Assembly: GCA_035387885.1 (NCBI GenBank)
Contig: DAOOOW010000009.1
Span: forward strand, 1-41,659
Direction of reading: 5' to 3'
Length of the DNA stretch: 41,659 nt
From: DAOOOW01 sp035387885
Lineage (GTDB): Bacteria; Patescibacteriota; Patescibacteriia; UBA2196
Part shown: positions 1 to 8,154 of the stretch, one piece after another
Numbering within the stretch: position 1 is the first letter of the stretch
Layout of the letters: every line of letters starts with the position of its first letter
Made by a program: the position numbers and the translations under genes
The notes under the pieces: generated by a model
Seen by the model: only the letters and a program-made list of their open reading frames with translations
Databases searched by the model: none
Told to the model about the DNA's origin: nothing

Positions 1-29
1 ATAGATCTTTATTCTAACCGAATAAAGAT

Positions 30-129
30 TGCATTTCAAAAGGGAATCGGGGAATGCCTGTAAAGCTTCAAAATCCTACTCACCGACCCGGGGACCACTC
101 TGGGCGGAAAGAAGAAAAGGGAGGTTGAT
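30..129 (+). promoter_or_regulatory. Structured 5' leader and ribosome binding site of the first gene
   Basis: This leader is much richer in G and C than its surroundings. CCG-a-CCC at 83-89 can pair with GGGCGG at 102-107 to make a hairpin with one bulge. A strong Shine-Dalgarno site, AGGGAGG (118-124), lies five bases before the ATG at 130 and fixes that start. Just upstream, 5-14 and 20-29 form a perfect 10-bp hairpin with loop TAACC; no T-tract follows, so it is not an obvious terminator. I compared the leader by eye with well-known riboswitch cores and could not assign it to any class. Confidence 0.4.
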
Positions 130-654
130 ATGTCACTGAGAGTCTATGTAGACGAAAAAATCGTTGATAGCTTTACTGTTTGTAAAAAGGGGGACATATA
201 TAAAGTCCTCGAACATGTTGGATTTCTTAATGTCAACGATGAAGGATCTTATTTTGAAGTTGGGAATGATTTAATTGAAACTTTACAAATTAACCCCCAA
301 TTAATTCCTTTCATTATTGGGTTTTCTTTTAAAAGTTCAATCTTCCTGCCCGATGATAGAAGGCAGGGTGTTTATACAATCTCTGGAGCCTCTTTGGCGC
401 TGCGAAGGCTGTTTAATTCACCGTATAATTTTCTTATTTCTTGCCAGATTACTGGCGGGATAGAGGTATATAAAAAGTTGTATTACCTCTATCTGGATGT
501 TTGCACGGGCAGACGGTGGCCAGATCCTGATGGGGATTTCACAGCTGTACAATGTCCCAAGCCGATCTTGCAAGTGCGTTACCACCTGCGAGAGGCTCTG
601 TGGATTGTACGCAATCGCATTGTGGCTCATTTTCGCCGGGTCTTTCGGCGATAA
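130..654 (+). CDS. Hypothetical protein, 174 aa
   Basis: I do not recognise this protein. It has no signal peptide and no clear membrane segment. The last third is rich in arginine, tryptophan and cysteine. The start is fixed by the strong ribosome binding site five bases upstream, and an intrinsic terminator follows 13 bases after the stop, so the gene is a self-contained transcription unit. Its strong Shine-Dalgarno site contrasts with the housekeeping genes here but matches other solitary small genes in the window (13644-13934, 31522-32270, 33509-33844, 41172-41531). Its base composition is richer in G and C than nearby genes, which may mean transfer. The far C-terminus could be non-conserved. 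Confidence 0.6.
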   Translation: MSLRVYVDEKIVDSFTVCKKGDIYKVLEHVGFLNVNDEGSYFEVGNDLIETLQINPQLIPFIIGFSFKSSIFLPDDRRQGVYTISGASLALRRLFNSPYNFLISCQITGGIEVYKKLYYLYLDVCTGRRWPDPDGDFTAVQCPKPILQVRYHLREALWIVRNRIVAHFRRVFRR

Positions 655-666
655 TTTTTTTTACAA

Positions 667-701
667 GCGGTCCGATATATCTATCGGGCTGCTTTTTATT
701 T
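667..701 (+). terminator. Rho-independent terminator
   Basis: An 11-bp stem (GCGGTCCGATA, 667-677, with TATCGGGCTGC, 682-692; two G-T pairs) has a 4-base loop and is followed directly by a T-rich run (693-701). The G-U pairs work in RNA read from the plus strand, so it ends transcription of the gene at 130-654. Confidence 0.85.
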
Positions 702-729
702 TAGCATTTTTGGGGAGGAAAAACAAAAA

Positions 730-758
730 GAGCAGGTTGAAACCTGCCCCTACGGGAC
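730..758. repeat. Short palindromic dispersed repeat
   Basis: GCAGGTT (732-738) and AACCTGC (741-747) form a near-perfect palindrome followed by CCCTACGGGAC. It resembles other short GC-rich palindromes in the spacers of this window (13438-13478, 17985-18005, 41016-41036). It codes for nothing. Confidence 0.5.
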
Positions 759-837
759 AAAATAAAAAATATTTATTGTTTTATTTTTTAAAATTAGATA
801 TTTAAAATTATTTTAAAATTTAAAATTTAAAACTATT

Positions 838-912
838 TTTGGTTCCTGAATCGAGTTCAGGATGACAAACATGGGATCCCTCCGCTCGTTCTTACAGACT
901 CAGTCGGGATAA
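838..912. repeat. Dispersed intergenic repeat of the CCTGAA/GGGATCCCTC type
   Basis: CCTGAA-tcgag-TTCAGG forms a hairpin, followed by a GATGACAAA...GGGATCCCTCCGCTCG stretch. Related wording (TCATCCCGAGCGA, GAGTCGAGGGATC) returns at 17868-17952 and 35068-35113. The block sits downstream of nrdJ and could help end its transcript. The remaining spacer, 759-837, is plain AT-rich sequence in which I see nothing else. Confidence 0.55.
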
Positions 913-919
913 ACTTTGG

Positions 920-3289
920 TTAGCCAAGGCTACACTTCCCCCAACCACAAACTGGGCAAGTCATACAGCCTTCTTTAATTTCCATATTTTGACCACATTC
1001 GGGACATTTCTCTTTAGGTTGCAAATTGTGCGAATTAGAATCTTGCGAATTATTACTAATATTTTCTGAATGCGAATGTTGCGAATCAGAGCTAATGGTG
1101 CCAATATCAGATTTATCAAATATACTTGGTTGAACAACTTTAACATCAACTTTATCTGTTTGTTTTTCTATAACAATTTCCTTTTTTATCTCACTATCAC
1201 CTTCTGGTGTGGCAATTTTAGTTTCTTTGTTGGTTGAACCCATATTTAAAACTTGCATATCGCGCGAACCATCGCGATAAATGGTAATACCCTTACAACC
1301 AAGTTTATAAGACATTAAATACACTTCTTTAACATCTTCCATGGTGGCAGAATTACCAAAATTGACTGTTTTAGACACGGCATTATCGGTGTGCGCTTGA
1401 AAAGCTGCTTGCATTTTAACATGGAATTCTGGTTCAATTTCATGAGAAGTCACAAAAACTTTTTGCCATTTTTCTGGAATTTCAGACACTCCACGCACAC
1501 TGCCTTTGGCTGCTACTTTTTTCATTACAGCTTCACTATAAAAACCTTCACGTTTGGCTACTTCTAAAAATAAAGGATTAACTTCAATTAATTCATCACC
1601 AGCATCAAGGATATTTTTTCTAGTATAACAAACTGCAAACAACGGCTCAACACCAGAAGAACAATTGGCAATAATAGAAATGGTGCCTGTCGGGGCAATG
1701 GTCGTCACTGTAGAATTGCGTAATTTATAGCCAGGATGATCAAAAACAGAACCCACAAAAGCTGGGAAAACTCCCCTTTCTTCGGCTAATTTTTCTGAAG
1801 CGCGGTGGCCCTTTTCATTAATAAACTTCATAATTTTATCAGCCAAGTCCAAAGCTTTTTCAGAATTATAAGGAATTTCTAATTTAATTAATAAATCTGC
1901 CCAACCCATAACACCCAAACCAATTTTTCTGGTATTCTCTACCATAGCTTCAATTTGCGGTAATGGATAACGATTCATATCAATTACATTATCTAAAAAG
2001 TGCACGGCTGTTTTTACCACATATTCTAATCTCTCCCAATCAATTTCTGTTTTATCTCCATTTTTTTTAATTGTTTTAGATAAATTTATACTACCCAAAT
2101 TACAAGATTCAAAAGGCAATAATGGTTGTTCGCCACAGGGATTAGTTGACTCAATTTGTCCCAATTGTGGTGTGGGATTAAAAGCATTGATGCGATCGAT
2201 AAAAATAATACCAGGATCACCGTTTTTCCAAGCATTAGTTACAATTAAATCAAAAACCATTTTAGCTGAAAGTTTTTTAAAAACTTCACCATTTCTCGGA
2301 TTAATTAATTCATATTCTTCATCACGCTCATAAGCCTTGATAAATTTATCTGTCAAAGCTACTGAAATATTAAAATTATTTAATGATTTCATGTCTTCTT
2401 TGCAAGCAATAAATTTTATAATATCAGGATGATCAACTCTCAAAATTCCCATATTTGCTCCACGCCGAGTACCGCCTTGTTTGATTTGTTCAGTAGCCGC
2501 ATCAAAAACTTTCATAAAAGAAATTGGACCAGAAGCAATGCCACCAGTAGATTTAACCCGATCGCCTTCTGGGCGTAATCTAGAAAAAGAAAAACCAGTG
2601 CCACCGCCAGATTGATGAATTAGGGCTGTCCATTTAACTGAATCAAAAATTGCTGTCATATCATCATCAATTGGTAAAACAAAACAAGCAGAAAGCTGTT
2701 GCAAATCTCGGCCAGCGTTCATGAGTGTTGGCGAGTTAGGCATAAATTCTGTTGAAGCCATGATTTCATAAAAACTTTCAGCTGTTTTTTTAACATCAAC
2801 TTCTTGGTGATATAGATTTTTATAGGTTTCATCAGCTAAAGCAATGTTTAAAGCCACACGTTTAAACATATCTGTAGGAGTTTCCACAACATTGCCATCT
2901 TTATCTTTTAATAAATATCTTTTATTCAAAACCACCAAAGAATTTTCTGCCCAATCTTTAATTTCGACCACTTCAGTTAAAGACATACGCATCTCGCGCA
3001 TTTCTTTACGTCTTTGACGATAAATCATATATGTACGAGCAATTTTTGAATAATTTAAATCAAGCAAAGTAGCAATAACAATATCTTGAATTTCTTCAAC
3101 ATTGGGAATGGTATGCCCGTCAAATTTTTCATGTAATCTTTTGGAAACTTCCTCAGTAATTTTTTGAATTTCCCGTTCTTCTAGAACATTAGCTTCAACT
3201 GCGGCTTTAGCAATAGCTTTAAAAATACGCGCTTCATCAAAAGGCACAATCCGACCATCTCTTTTTTTAATTTGTTCAATTTTTTTCAT
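920..3289 (-). CDS. nrdJ: Adenosylcobalamin-dependent (class II) ribonucleoside-diphosphate reductase
   Basis: This enzyme reduces ribonucleotides to deoxyribonucleotides using a thiyl radical made from adenosylcobalamin. An ATP-cone regulatory domain occupies about residues 1-95. The first redox cysteine is in SACFVLP (about residue 200), the NPCGE active-site motif is near 382, and a C-terminal zinc-ribbon-like tail has CPECG and CPVCG (about 763-785). I chose the ATG at 3289 (789 aa) because the family starts just before IKKRDGR; an upstream TTG at 3337 would add 16 unlikely residues. Neither start has a Shine-Dalgarno site. A terminator separates it from ftsZ, so it has its own promoter. 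CPR genomes usually lack B12 synthesis, so the cofactor probably comes from outside (inference). Confidence 0.95.
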   Translation of the reverse strand: MKKIEQIKKRDGRIVPFDEARIFKAIAKAAVEANVLEEREIQKITEEVSKRLHEKFDGHTIPNVEEIQDIVIATLLDLNYSKIARTYMIYRQRRKEMREMRMSLTEVVEIKDWAENSLVVLNKRYLLKDKDGNVVETPTDMFKRVALNIALADETYKNLYHQEVDVKKTAESFYEIMASTEFMPNSPTLMNAGRDLQQLSACFVLPIDDDMTAIFDSVKWTALIHQSGGGTGFSFSRLRPEGDRVKSTGGIASGPISFMKVFDAATEQIKQGGTRRGANMGILRVDHPDIIKFIACKEDMKSLNNFNISVALTDKFIKAYERDEEYELINPRNGEVFKKLSAKMVFDLIVTNAWKNGDPGIIFIDRINAFNPTPQLGQIESTNPCGEQPLLPFESCNLGSINLSKTIKKNGDKTEIDWERLEYVVKTAVHFLDNVIDMNRYPLPQIEAMVENTRKIGLGVMGWADLLIKLEIPYNSEKALDLADKIMKFINEKGHRASEKLAEERGVFPAFVGSVFDHPGYKLRNSTVTTIAPTGTISIIANCSSGVEPLFAVCYTRKNILDAGDELIEVNPLFLEVAKREGFYSEAVMKKVAAKGSVRGVSEIPEKWQKVFVTSHEIEPEFHVKMQAAFQAHTDNAVSKTVNFGNSATMEDVKEVYLMSYKLGCKGITIYRDGSRDMQVLNMGSTNKETKIATPEGDSEIKKEIVIEKQTDKVDVKVVQPSIFDKSDIGTISSDSQHSHSENISNNSQDSNSHNLQPKEKCPECGQNMEIKEGCMTCPVCGWGKCSLG

Positions 3290-3369
3290 ATATTTATATA
3301 ATGAAAAAACCAATCCTGAAGGAGTAGTTTTCCACAAGCTTAATGATTAAAAATTTAAAAACTATTGTC

Positions 3370-3398
3370 ATTATAGCATAGAAAATATGGAACAAAAA
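3370..3398 (-). promoter_or_regulatory. Extended -10 promoter of nrdJ
   Basis: Read on the minus strand, TGC-TATAAT (TATAAT at 3375-3370) is an extended -10 element, with a T-rich poor -35 upstream. It would start RNA near 3363 and leave a leader of about 74 bases before the ATG at 3289. Confidence 0.55.
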
Positions 3399-3419
3399 AT
3401 CACCCCCGATGAAGTGATT
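3398..3419 (-). terminator. Terminator after ftsZ
   Basis: On the minus strand, AATCAC and GTGATT make a 6-bp stem with a 10-base loop followed by TTTTTTG. It lies 24 bases past the ftsZ stop and ends the ftsA-ftsZ operon. Confidence 0.75.
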
Positions 3420-3442
3420 TTTAAATATTTTCTTTAAAATGG

Positions 3443-4654
3443 CTACATTATTTTTCTTCTAATAAAAGCCGGGATTTCTAATTCTTCTTCTTCATCTGTT
3501 TTGGCTGACATATTTATTTTTTCTTCTATTTTTTCATCATCCATAGAAATTCTTCTTTTAGGCAAAGATTCTTTTTTCAAGGTATTAATCGGCTGATTAA
3601 CTTCTGCGGGTGGATTAAATTCTAATTTTTGACTTTGTCTTTCTCTTGTAGGAGTACTACCAAAACCTGTAGCAACCACTGTCACCTTAACTTTATCTTT
3701 TAAAGTTTCATCAATAATTGAACCGAAAATAATTTTAGCATTAGGATCAGCAGCATTAGTGATAACTTTAGCAGCTTCGTTAACTTCATTCATACCCAAA
3801 TCTGCTCCACCAGCCACTGTAAAAAGAATACCCCTGGCGCCTTCAATAGATAATTCTAAAAGCGGGGAATCAATGGCTTGTTTAGCTGCTTCGATGGCTC
3901 TGTTTTCGCCATTAGCTTCGCCAATACCCATTAAAGCGGAACCCGCATCAGACATTACTGATTTTACATCAGCAAAATCCACATTAATTAAACCAGGCAC
4001 AGTAATCATTTCTGAAATTCCTTTAACCCCGTTTTTTAAAACTTCATCAACTATAGAAAAGGCTTCTAAAAGTGAAGTTTTTTTATCAATAATTTGTAAA
4101 ATCCTATCATTAGGAATAATAATAATAGCATCAACATTTTCTCGCAATTTATCCAAACCTTGTTCAGCAATAGCTTTTCTTTGCGCACCTTCAAAAGAAA
4201 ATGGTTTAGTTACTACTGCCACGGTTAAGGAACCTAAATTTCTAGCAATTTCCGCTACCAAAGGAGCCGCCCCAGAACCAGTTCCGCCACCTTCACCACA
4301 AGTTATAAAAACCATATCAGCATCTTTTAAAGTTTCCCTAATTTGATCAATATTTTCTTCAGCAGCTTTTAAACCAATTTCTGGATCCATGCCTGCACCA
4401 AGACCTCGAGTAATATTTTTTCCAATATGAATCTTCCTTCTGGCAATACTATTATGCAGAGCCTGGGCATCAGTATTAATGGCGATAAATTCTACACCTC
4501 TAATTTTGGCCATAACCATTCTATTAACGGCCGAACCGCCAGAACCACCTACACCAACTACTTTAATCTTGGCAAAAGTTTCTATTTCTGGATGGACTTC
4601 CTCTGGATCATGCAAAATTAGATCATTATTTTTAACTTTTATATTCTTTGGCAT
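3443..4654 (-). CDS. ftsZ: Cell division protein FtsZ
   Basis: FtsZ is the tubulin-like GTPase that polymerises into the division ring. The nucleotide-binding loop VGVGGSGGSAVNRM is near residue 32, the tubulin signature GGGTGSGAAP near 118, and T7-loop sequences follow. After a short linker the protein ends with ELEIPAFIRRKIM, the conserved C-terminal peptide that binds FtsA. I chose the ATG at 4654 (403 aa); a GTG at 4672 would add six residues, and neither has a Shine-Dalgarno site. It lies 94 bases downstream of ftsA on the same strand, and a terminator follows. The length is normal for the family. Confidence 0.97.
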   Translation of the reverse strand: MPKNIKVKNNDLILHDPEEVHPEIETFAKIKVVGVGGSGGSAVNRMVMAKIRGVEFIAINTDAQALHNSIARRKIHIGKNITRGLGAGMDPEIGLKAAEENIDQIRETLKDADMVFITCGEGGGTGSGAAPLVAEIARNLGSLTVAVVTKPFSFEGAQRKAIAEQGLDKLRENVDAIIIIPNDRILQIIDKKTSLLEAFSIVDEVLKNGVKGISEMITVPGLINVDFADVKSVMSDAGSALMGIGEANGENRAIEAAKQAIDSPLLELSIEGARGILFTVAGGADLGMNEVNEAAKVITNAADPNAKIIFGSIIDETLKDKVKVTVVATGFGSTPTRERQSQKLEFNPPAEVNQPINTLKKESLPKRRISMDDEKIEEKINMSAKTDEEEELEIPAFIRRKIM

Positions 4655-4748
4655 AAAATTTTTTATGAACACTTTTTTTGTTCAACAATTTAATACTTAG
4701 TCAATAATTAAAATTAATTATAACATACCCTAAAAATATAGCAAATTA

Positions 4749-5996
4749 TTAAGGCAATAATGATTTTAGCCAATCTTTTATTTTACCTAAAATATTTTTA
4801 TAAGAATCAATATTAAAAGCTTTAAAACCTTCAGTTTTATTTTTTTGACCACCAACCTGATAACCCCAAAACACTAAACCAGCTGCAGTCGTATAGGCCG
4901 AATCATTAACTTTATCGATCGCAGTTTTTAAACCATCTAAAATGCCCAGTGAAGCTGGCAAACGAAATTCTTTTTTAGCCAAATTAACAATACCGGGTAA
5001 TTTAGCGCCACCACCAGTTAAAACCACACCCGCAGGTAAAAGCCCCGAACGATTAATTTCTATTAATTTTTTATCAACCAAAGAAAATATTTCTTGAGTT
5101 CTAGCTTCAATAATTTCTGCCACATATTTTAAAGAAATATTTTCATTTTCTTTGTCATCAAACTCGCTTAAATTAATTTCTTCTTTTTTATTAAAACTTT
5201 CAGACTCAGCCTGCCCATAAGCTAATTTTATTAACTCCGCGGTCTCCAAGGAAACTCTTAAACCAATAGCAATATCGGCAGTAATATGGGCTGAACCAAC
5301 TGGCAAAACGTGAGTGGCTACGATATCACCTTCTTCAAAAACTGCCATGGAAGTTGTGGTGCTGCCAATGTTAACCAAAACCACACCCAATTCTTTTTGT
5401 TGACGATTTAAACAGGCTTCACTGCAGGCTAAAATACCTAATACTAAATCATCAATAGCTAGCCCAGTGCGGAAAACAGCTTTAGTTAAATTTTTAATTT
5501 GAGCCGATAAACCCTGAATAATTTGAGTCTCCACTTCCAAACGCACGCCAGTCATACCTAAGGGATCTTTGATATTTGTTTGGTTGTCAACTGAAAAATT
5601 TTTAGGCACTACATGTAAAATTTCATAATTAGGTGGTGTAGCAATAGTTTGTGAAGCTTCTATGGCTCTTAAAATATCACTTTCGGTGACTTCATTATCT
5701 GCTCTACTAACTGCCACCACGCCTTTAGAATTAAGAGTAGAAATATGGGTGCCAGAAACACCCACATAAGCGTGATTAATGGGCTGGCCAGCAATTCTTT
5801 CTGCTTGTTCCAAACAACTCGTAATTGAAGAAACAACATCTTCAATGCTTACCACTGCTCCTTTGGTAATACCCATAGCCGGAACTTCTGCGGCTGCAAT
5901 AAGATAAAATTCGTTGTCATTGGGGTTTTGTTGACCAACCGCCATGCGAATAGCCGAAGAACCAATGTCTAAACCTACGTAAAGATTGTTTTTCAT
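4749..5996 (-). CDS. ftsA: Cell division protein FtsA
   Basis: FtsA is the actin-like ATPase that ties FtsZ filaments to the membrane. The N-terminal phosphate-binding motif VGLDIGSSAIRMAVG is clear, the SHS2/1C region follows, and a second phosphate/adenosine region reads VVLTGGGAKLPG (about residue 325). The C-terminus, KIKDWLKSLLP, is a typical amphipathic membrane-targeting helix. The ATG at 5996 starts only six bases after the stop of the upstream surface-protein gene, so the two are probably co-transcribed. The length (415 aa) is normal. Confidence 0.96.
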   Translation of the reverse strand: MKNNLYVGLDIGSSAIRMAVGQQNPNDNEFYLIAAAEVPAMGITKGAVVSIEDVVSSITSCLEQAERIAGQPINHAYVGVSGTHISTLNSKGVVAVSRADNEVTESDILRAIEASQTIATPPNYEILHVVPKNFSVDNQTNIKDPLGMTGVRLEVETQIIQGLSAQIKNLTKAVFRTGLAIDDLVLGILACSEACLNRQQKELGVVLVNIGSTTTSMAVFEEGDIVATHVLPVGSAHITADIAIGLRVSLETAELIKLAYGQAESESFNKKEEINLSEFDDKENENISLKYVAEIIEARTQEIFSLVDKKLIEINRSGLLPAGVVLTGGGAKLPGIVNLAKKEFRLPASLGILDGLKTAIDKVNDSAYTTAAGLVFWGYQVGGQKNKTEGFKAFNIDSYKNILGKIKDWLKSLLP

Positions 5997-6002
5997 AAAA
6001 AA

Positions 6003-7196
6003 TTAATTTAGTGGAGATTCAAAAAACTTAAATATTTTAAACATCATTTCAAAAGTTGTCTGATAAGTTAATTCAGTATTTAAACCCACATTATAAGTTA
6101 AAGTATATAATTTATTATTACGAATTAAATATACGCTTAAACCATCTAAACTTTTAAGACCAGACCAATTACCAATTAAGACTTCTTCTAAATCTTCTTC
6201 TTGCATATTATTATCCTGTGACAAATACCATTCTTTGGCGGAATCATAATTTTCCTCTAAATCAGAAACTATTATTTCCACAAATTCTTCATTTTGAGCT
6301 TTAAAAATCACTTCTTCACTGTTTTTTTTCAAATCTTCTACAGTCCAAGTCGCTGGATAGTAAACTATGTAACCAAATTTATCGTTAACAAATTCTTTAA
6401 CTAATTTAGAACCAATTAATTTGGCGCTATTTTCTGAACCAGGTACTATGGGGCTATATAAATTTTTAACTTCTTGACCATCGCTATAATTATCTTTATC
6501 AGTATCAGTTTCTAGTGGATTAGTTCCCCACAAACCTTCTTCAAGATCTGAAAGCATATCATTATCTGAATCTTTAGCTACAACCAAAGTTATTTCTTGA
6601 TTTATATCATTTATATCCTCGGTACTAGTTGCTTGTTTTTCCTCAATACCAGACACACAAATAAAATTTGGACAAGCACTAGTATTCATTCCAGAATTAT
6701 TAATTAAACAGGCATCTGTCAGATGACAAGTGGCAGAAAAATTTTGGCATTCACTTACTGTACAAGCACCACAATTTTCAGCCGAACATTCATCAACTGA
6801 ATTGATATTTTCTGGCGAAGTGGTATTTGCATTCATTGTTGGATTTTGTTCAACAATAAGTGGTTGAGTTGTTTCTTTTGGTTGTTCCAAACTTTTTAAC
6901 AAAAACCAAGCTCCTAAAGCCATTAGAGCTATAACTAAAACACCTATTACTGTGCCTATAATAATATTTTTTTTATGACCAATATTAGAACTAAATCCAG
7001 TTGCCGCACTTAAGTCTGTGCTCATTATTTTTTTACTATGTCCAGATAAAAATTTTTCCGGCATAGTGTGGACTTTGATATTAGCAGTATCAAAATTTGG
7101 CTCTTTAGTAAGCAGGATGGTTTTTTCTAAAGAATTGATATCTCTTTTTTCAGTAATGTTTTCTAGTGATTTTTTATCTTTTTTAAAATCAAACAT
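6003..7196 (-). CDS. Single-span membrane protein with calcium-binding Asp repeats and a C-terminal extracellular domain
   Basis: The protein (397 aa) has a cytoplasmic N-terminus, one membrane helix at about residues 78-100 (IIIGTVIGVLVIALMALGAW), and then a Cys-rich patch (CSAENCGACTVSEC). Thrombospondin type 3-like repeats follow at about 205-245 (DSDNDMLSDLEEGLWGTNPLETDTDKDNYSDG), with aspartates placed to bind calcium. The C-terminal domain of about 145 residues (FGYIVYYPATWTVED) recalls small lipoprotein or PsbP-like folds, though I cannot name it. It shares the MFD(F/N)K start and general plan with the next gene upstream and lies six bases before ftsA. Function is unknown; a role in the cell surface or division envelope is inference from position. 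Confidence 0.8.
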   Translation of the reverse strand: MFDFKKDKKSLENITEKRDINSLEKTILLTKEPNFDTANIKVHTMPEKFLSGHSKKIMSTDLSAATGFSSNIGHKKNIIIGTVIGVLVIALMALGAWFLLKSLEQPKETTQPLIVEQNPTMNANTTSPENINSVDECSAENCGACTVSECQNFSATCHLTDACLINNSGMNTSACPNFICVSGIEEKQATSTEDINDINQEITLVVAKDSDNDMLSDLEEGLWGTNPLETDTDKDNYSDGQEVKNLYSPIVPGSENSAKLIGSKLVKEFVNDKFGYIVYYPATWTVEDLKKNSEEVIFKAQNEEFVEIIVSDLEENYDSAKEWYLSQDNNMQEEDLEEVLIGNWSGLKSLDGLSVYLIRNNKLYTLTYNVGLNTELTYQTTFEMMFKIFKFFESPLN

Positions 7197-7204
7197 AATA
7201 AATT

Positions 7205-7242
7205 TGAATTATGAATTATGAATAATGAATTAAGAATTATGG
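7205..7242. repeat. AT-rich tandem spacer repeat (AATTATGA unit)
   Basis: Imperfect copies of GAATTATGAAT/AATAATGAATTA fill the spacer between two surface-protein genes. The same wording recurs at 40981-41010 and, weaker, at 35125-35150, so it is a genome-wide spacer motif in this organism. Confidence 0.5.
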
Positions 7243-7247
7243 TAAAA

Positions 7248-8147
7248 TTAATTATTTATACATTGTCCAGTGGTGCCATCAGGACCGTTTTGATCACACT
7301 TCAAACCAATACAACAATTATCTCCACCACCAACACCTTGCCCAAATAATTCACATGTCTGATTTATTGTTTTACAAGAATATTGAAAACTAACATTGTT
7401 TGCCTTTAACTTAGCCTCGCCTGGACTGGCCGGATCAAAACCATTTTTAACTTCCACTCCATCATTATAACCATCAGCATCTGTGTCTTGTTTAGCTGGA
7501 TCTGTTTTATAAATATTTATTTCTTGACTATCGTCTAAACCATCAAAGTCTGTATCTTTTTGGGCTGGATTGGTGCCCAATTCTAATTCTTCGGCATCAG
7601 TTAAACCATCTGCATCTGTATCTAATTCGGTATTTACTTGAGCATCTTCGGTTGATTTTTTTTCATTTGAAGTGTTTTTAAGATTATTTAATAAAGTCTC
7701 TAATTTTTTATCGCTCTCTTCTTTATTAATATTCGTCTTTGATGAATTTGTATTTTGACTTAAATATTTATAAGCAAAAAAACCAGCACTAGCTAAAATT
7801 AAAACTATTAAAAAAATAATTAAAAAAATAAATGGAGATTTTTTTGTCTGATTATTGGCAATATTATTTTGAAATTGAGAATTATTTTCAGCAGGTTTTG
7901 CCGGATTAATATAAGCTTTAGTCATTAAAGGCACTTGAGGTGTTTCTTTTAAAAAAATTGCCGACTCTTTATTTTTTTCATCTTTTATATTATTAGACAA
8001 ATTATTTTCTGTGCCAGCTAACATATCTTCAACAGGACTTTTAAGTCCGGAAAGTTTTTTAACTGGTGTAAAAGGATAAGGTTTGTTTTGATTAATTTCA
8101 GTTAAATCTACACCATTGTTTTTTGAGGATTGTTTATTGTCAAACAT
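7248..8147 (-). CDS. Single-span membrane protein with three calcium-binding Asp repeats and a Cys-rich knot
   Basis: The protein (299 aa) has a polar, Asn/Lys-rich cytoplasmic N-terminus, one membrane helix near residues 105-127 (SPFIFLIIFLIVLILASAGFF), and three thrombospondin type 3-like repeats (DTDADGLTDAEELELGTNP, DTDFDGLDDSQEINIYKTDP, DTDADGYNDGVEVKNGFDP). It ends in a knottin-like tail with paired cysteines (GGDNCCIGLKC). It starts seven bases after the stop of the large surface protein upstream, so they share an operon. The plan matches the next gene downstream. Calcium binding is family knowledge; the role is unknown. Confidence 0.82.
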   Translation of the reverse strand: MFDNKQSSKNNGVDLTEINQNKPYPFTPVKKLSGLKSPVEDMLAGTENNLSNNIKDEKNKESAIFLKETPQVPLMTKAYINPAKPAENNSQFQNNIANNQTKKSPFIFLIIFLIVLILASAGFFAYKYLSQNTNSSKTNINKEESDKKLETLLNNLKNTSNEKKSTEDAQVNTELDTDADGLTDAEELELGTNPAQKDTDFDGLDDSQEINIYKTDPAKQDTDADGYNDGVEVKNGFDPASPGEAKLKANNVSFQYSCKTINQTCELFGQGVGGGDNCCIGLKCDQNGPDGTTGQCINN

Positions 8148-8154
8148 ATTTTAA

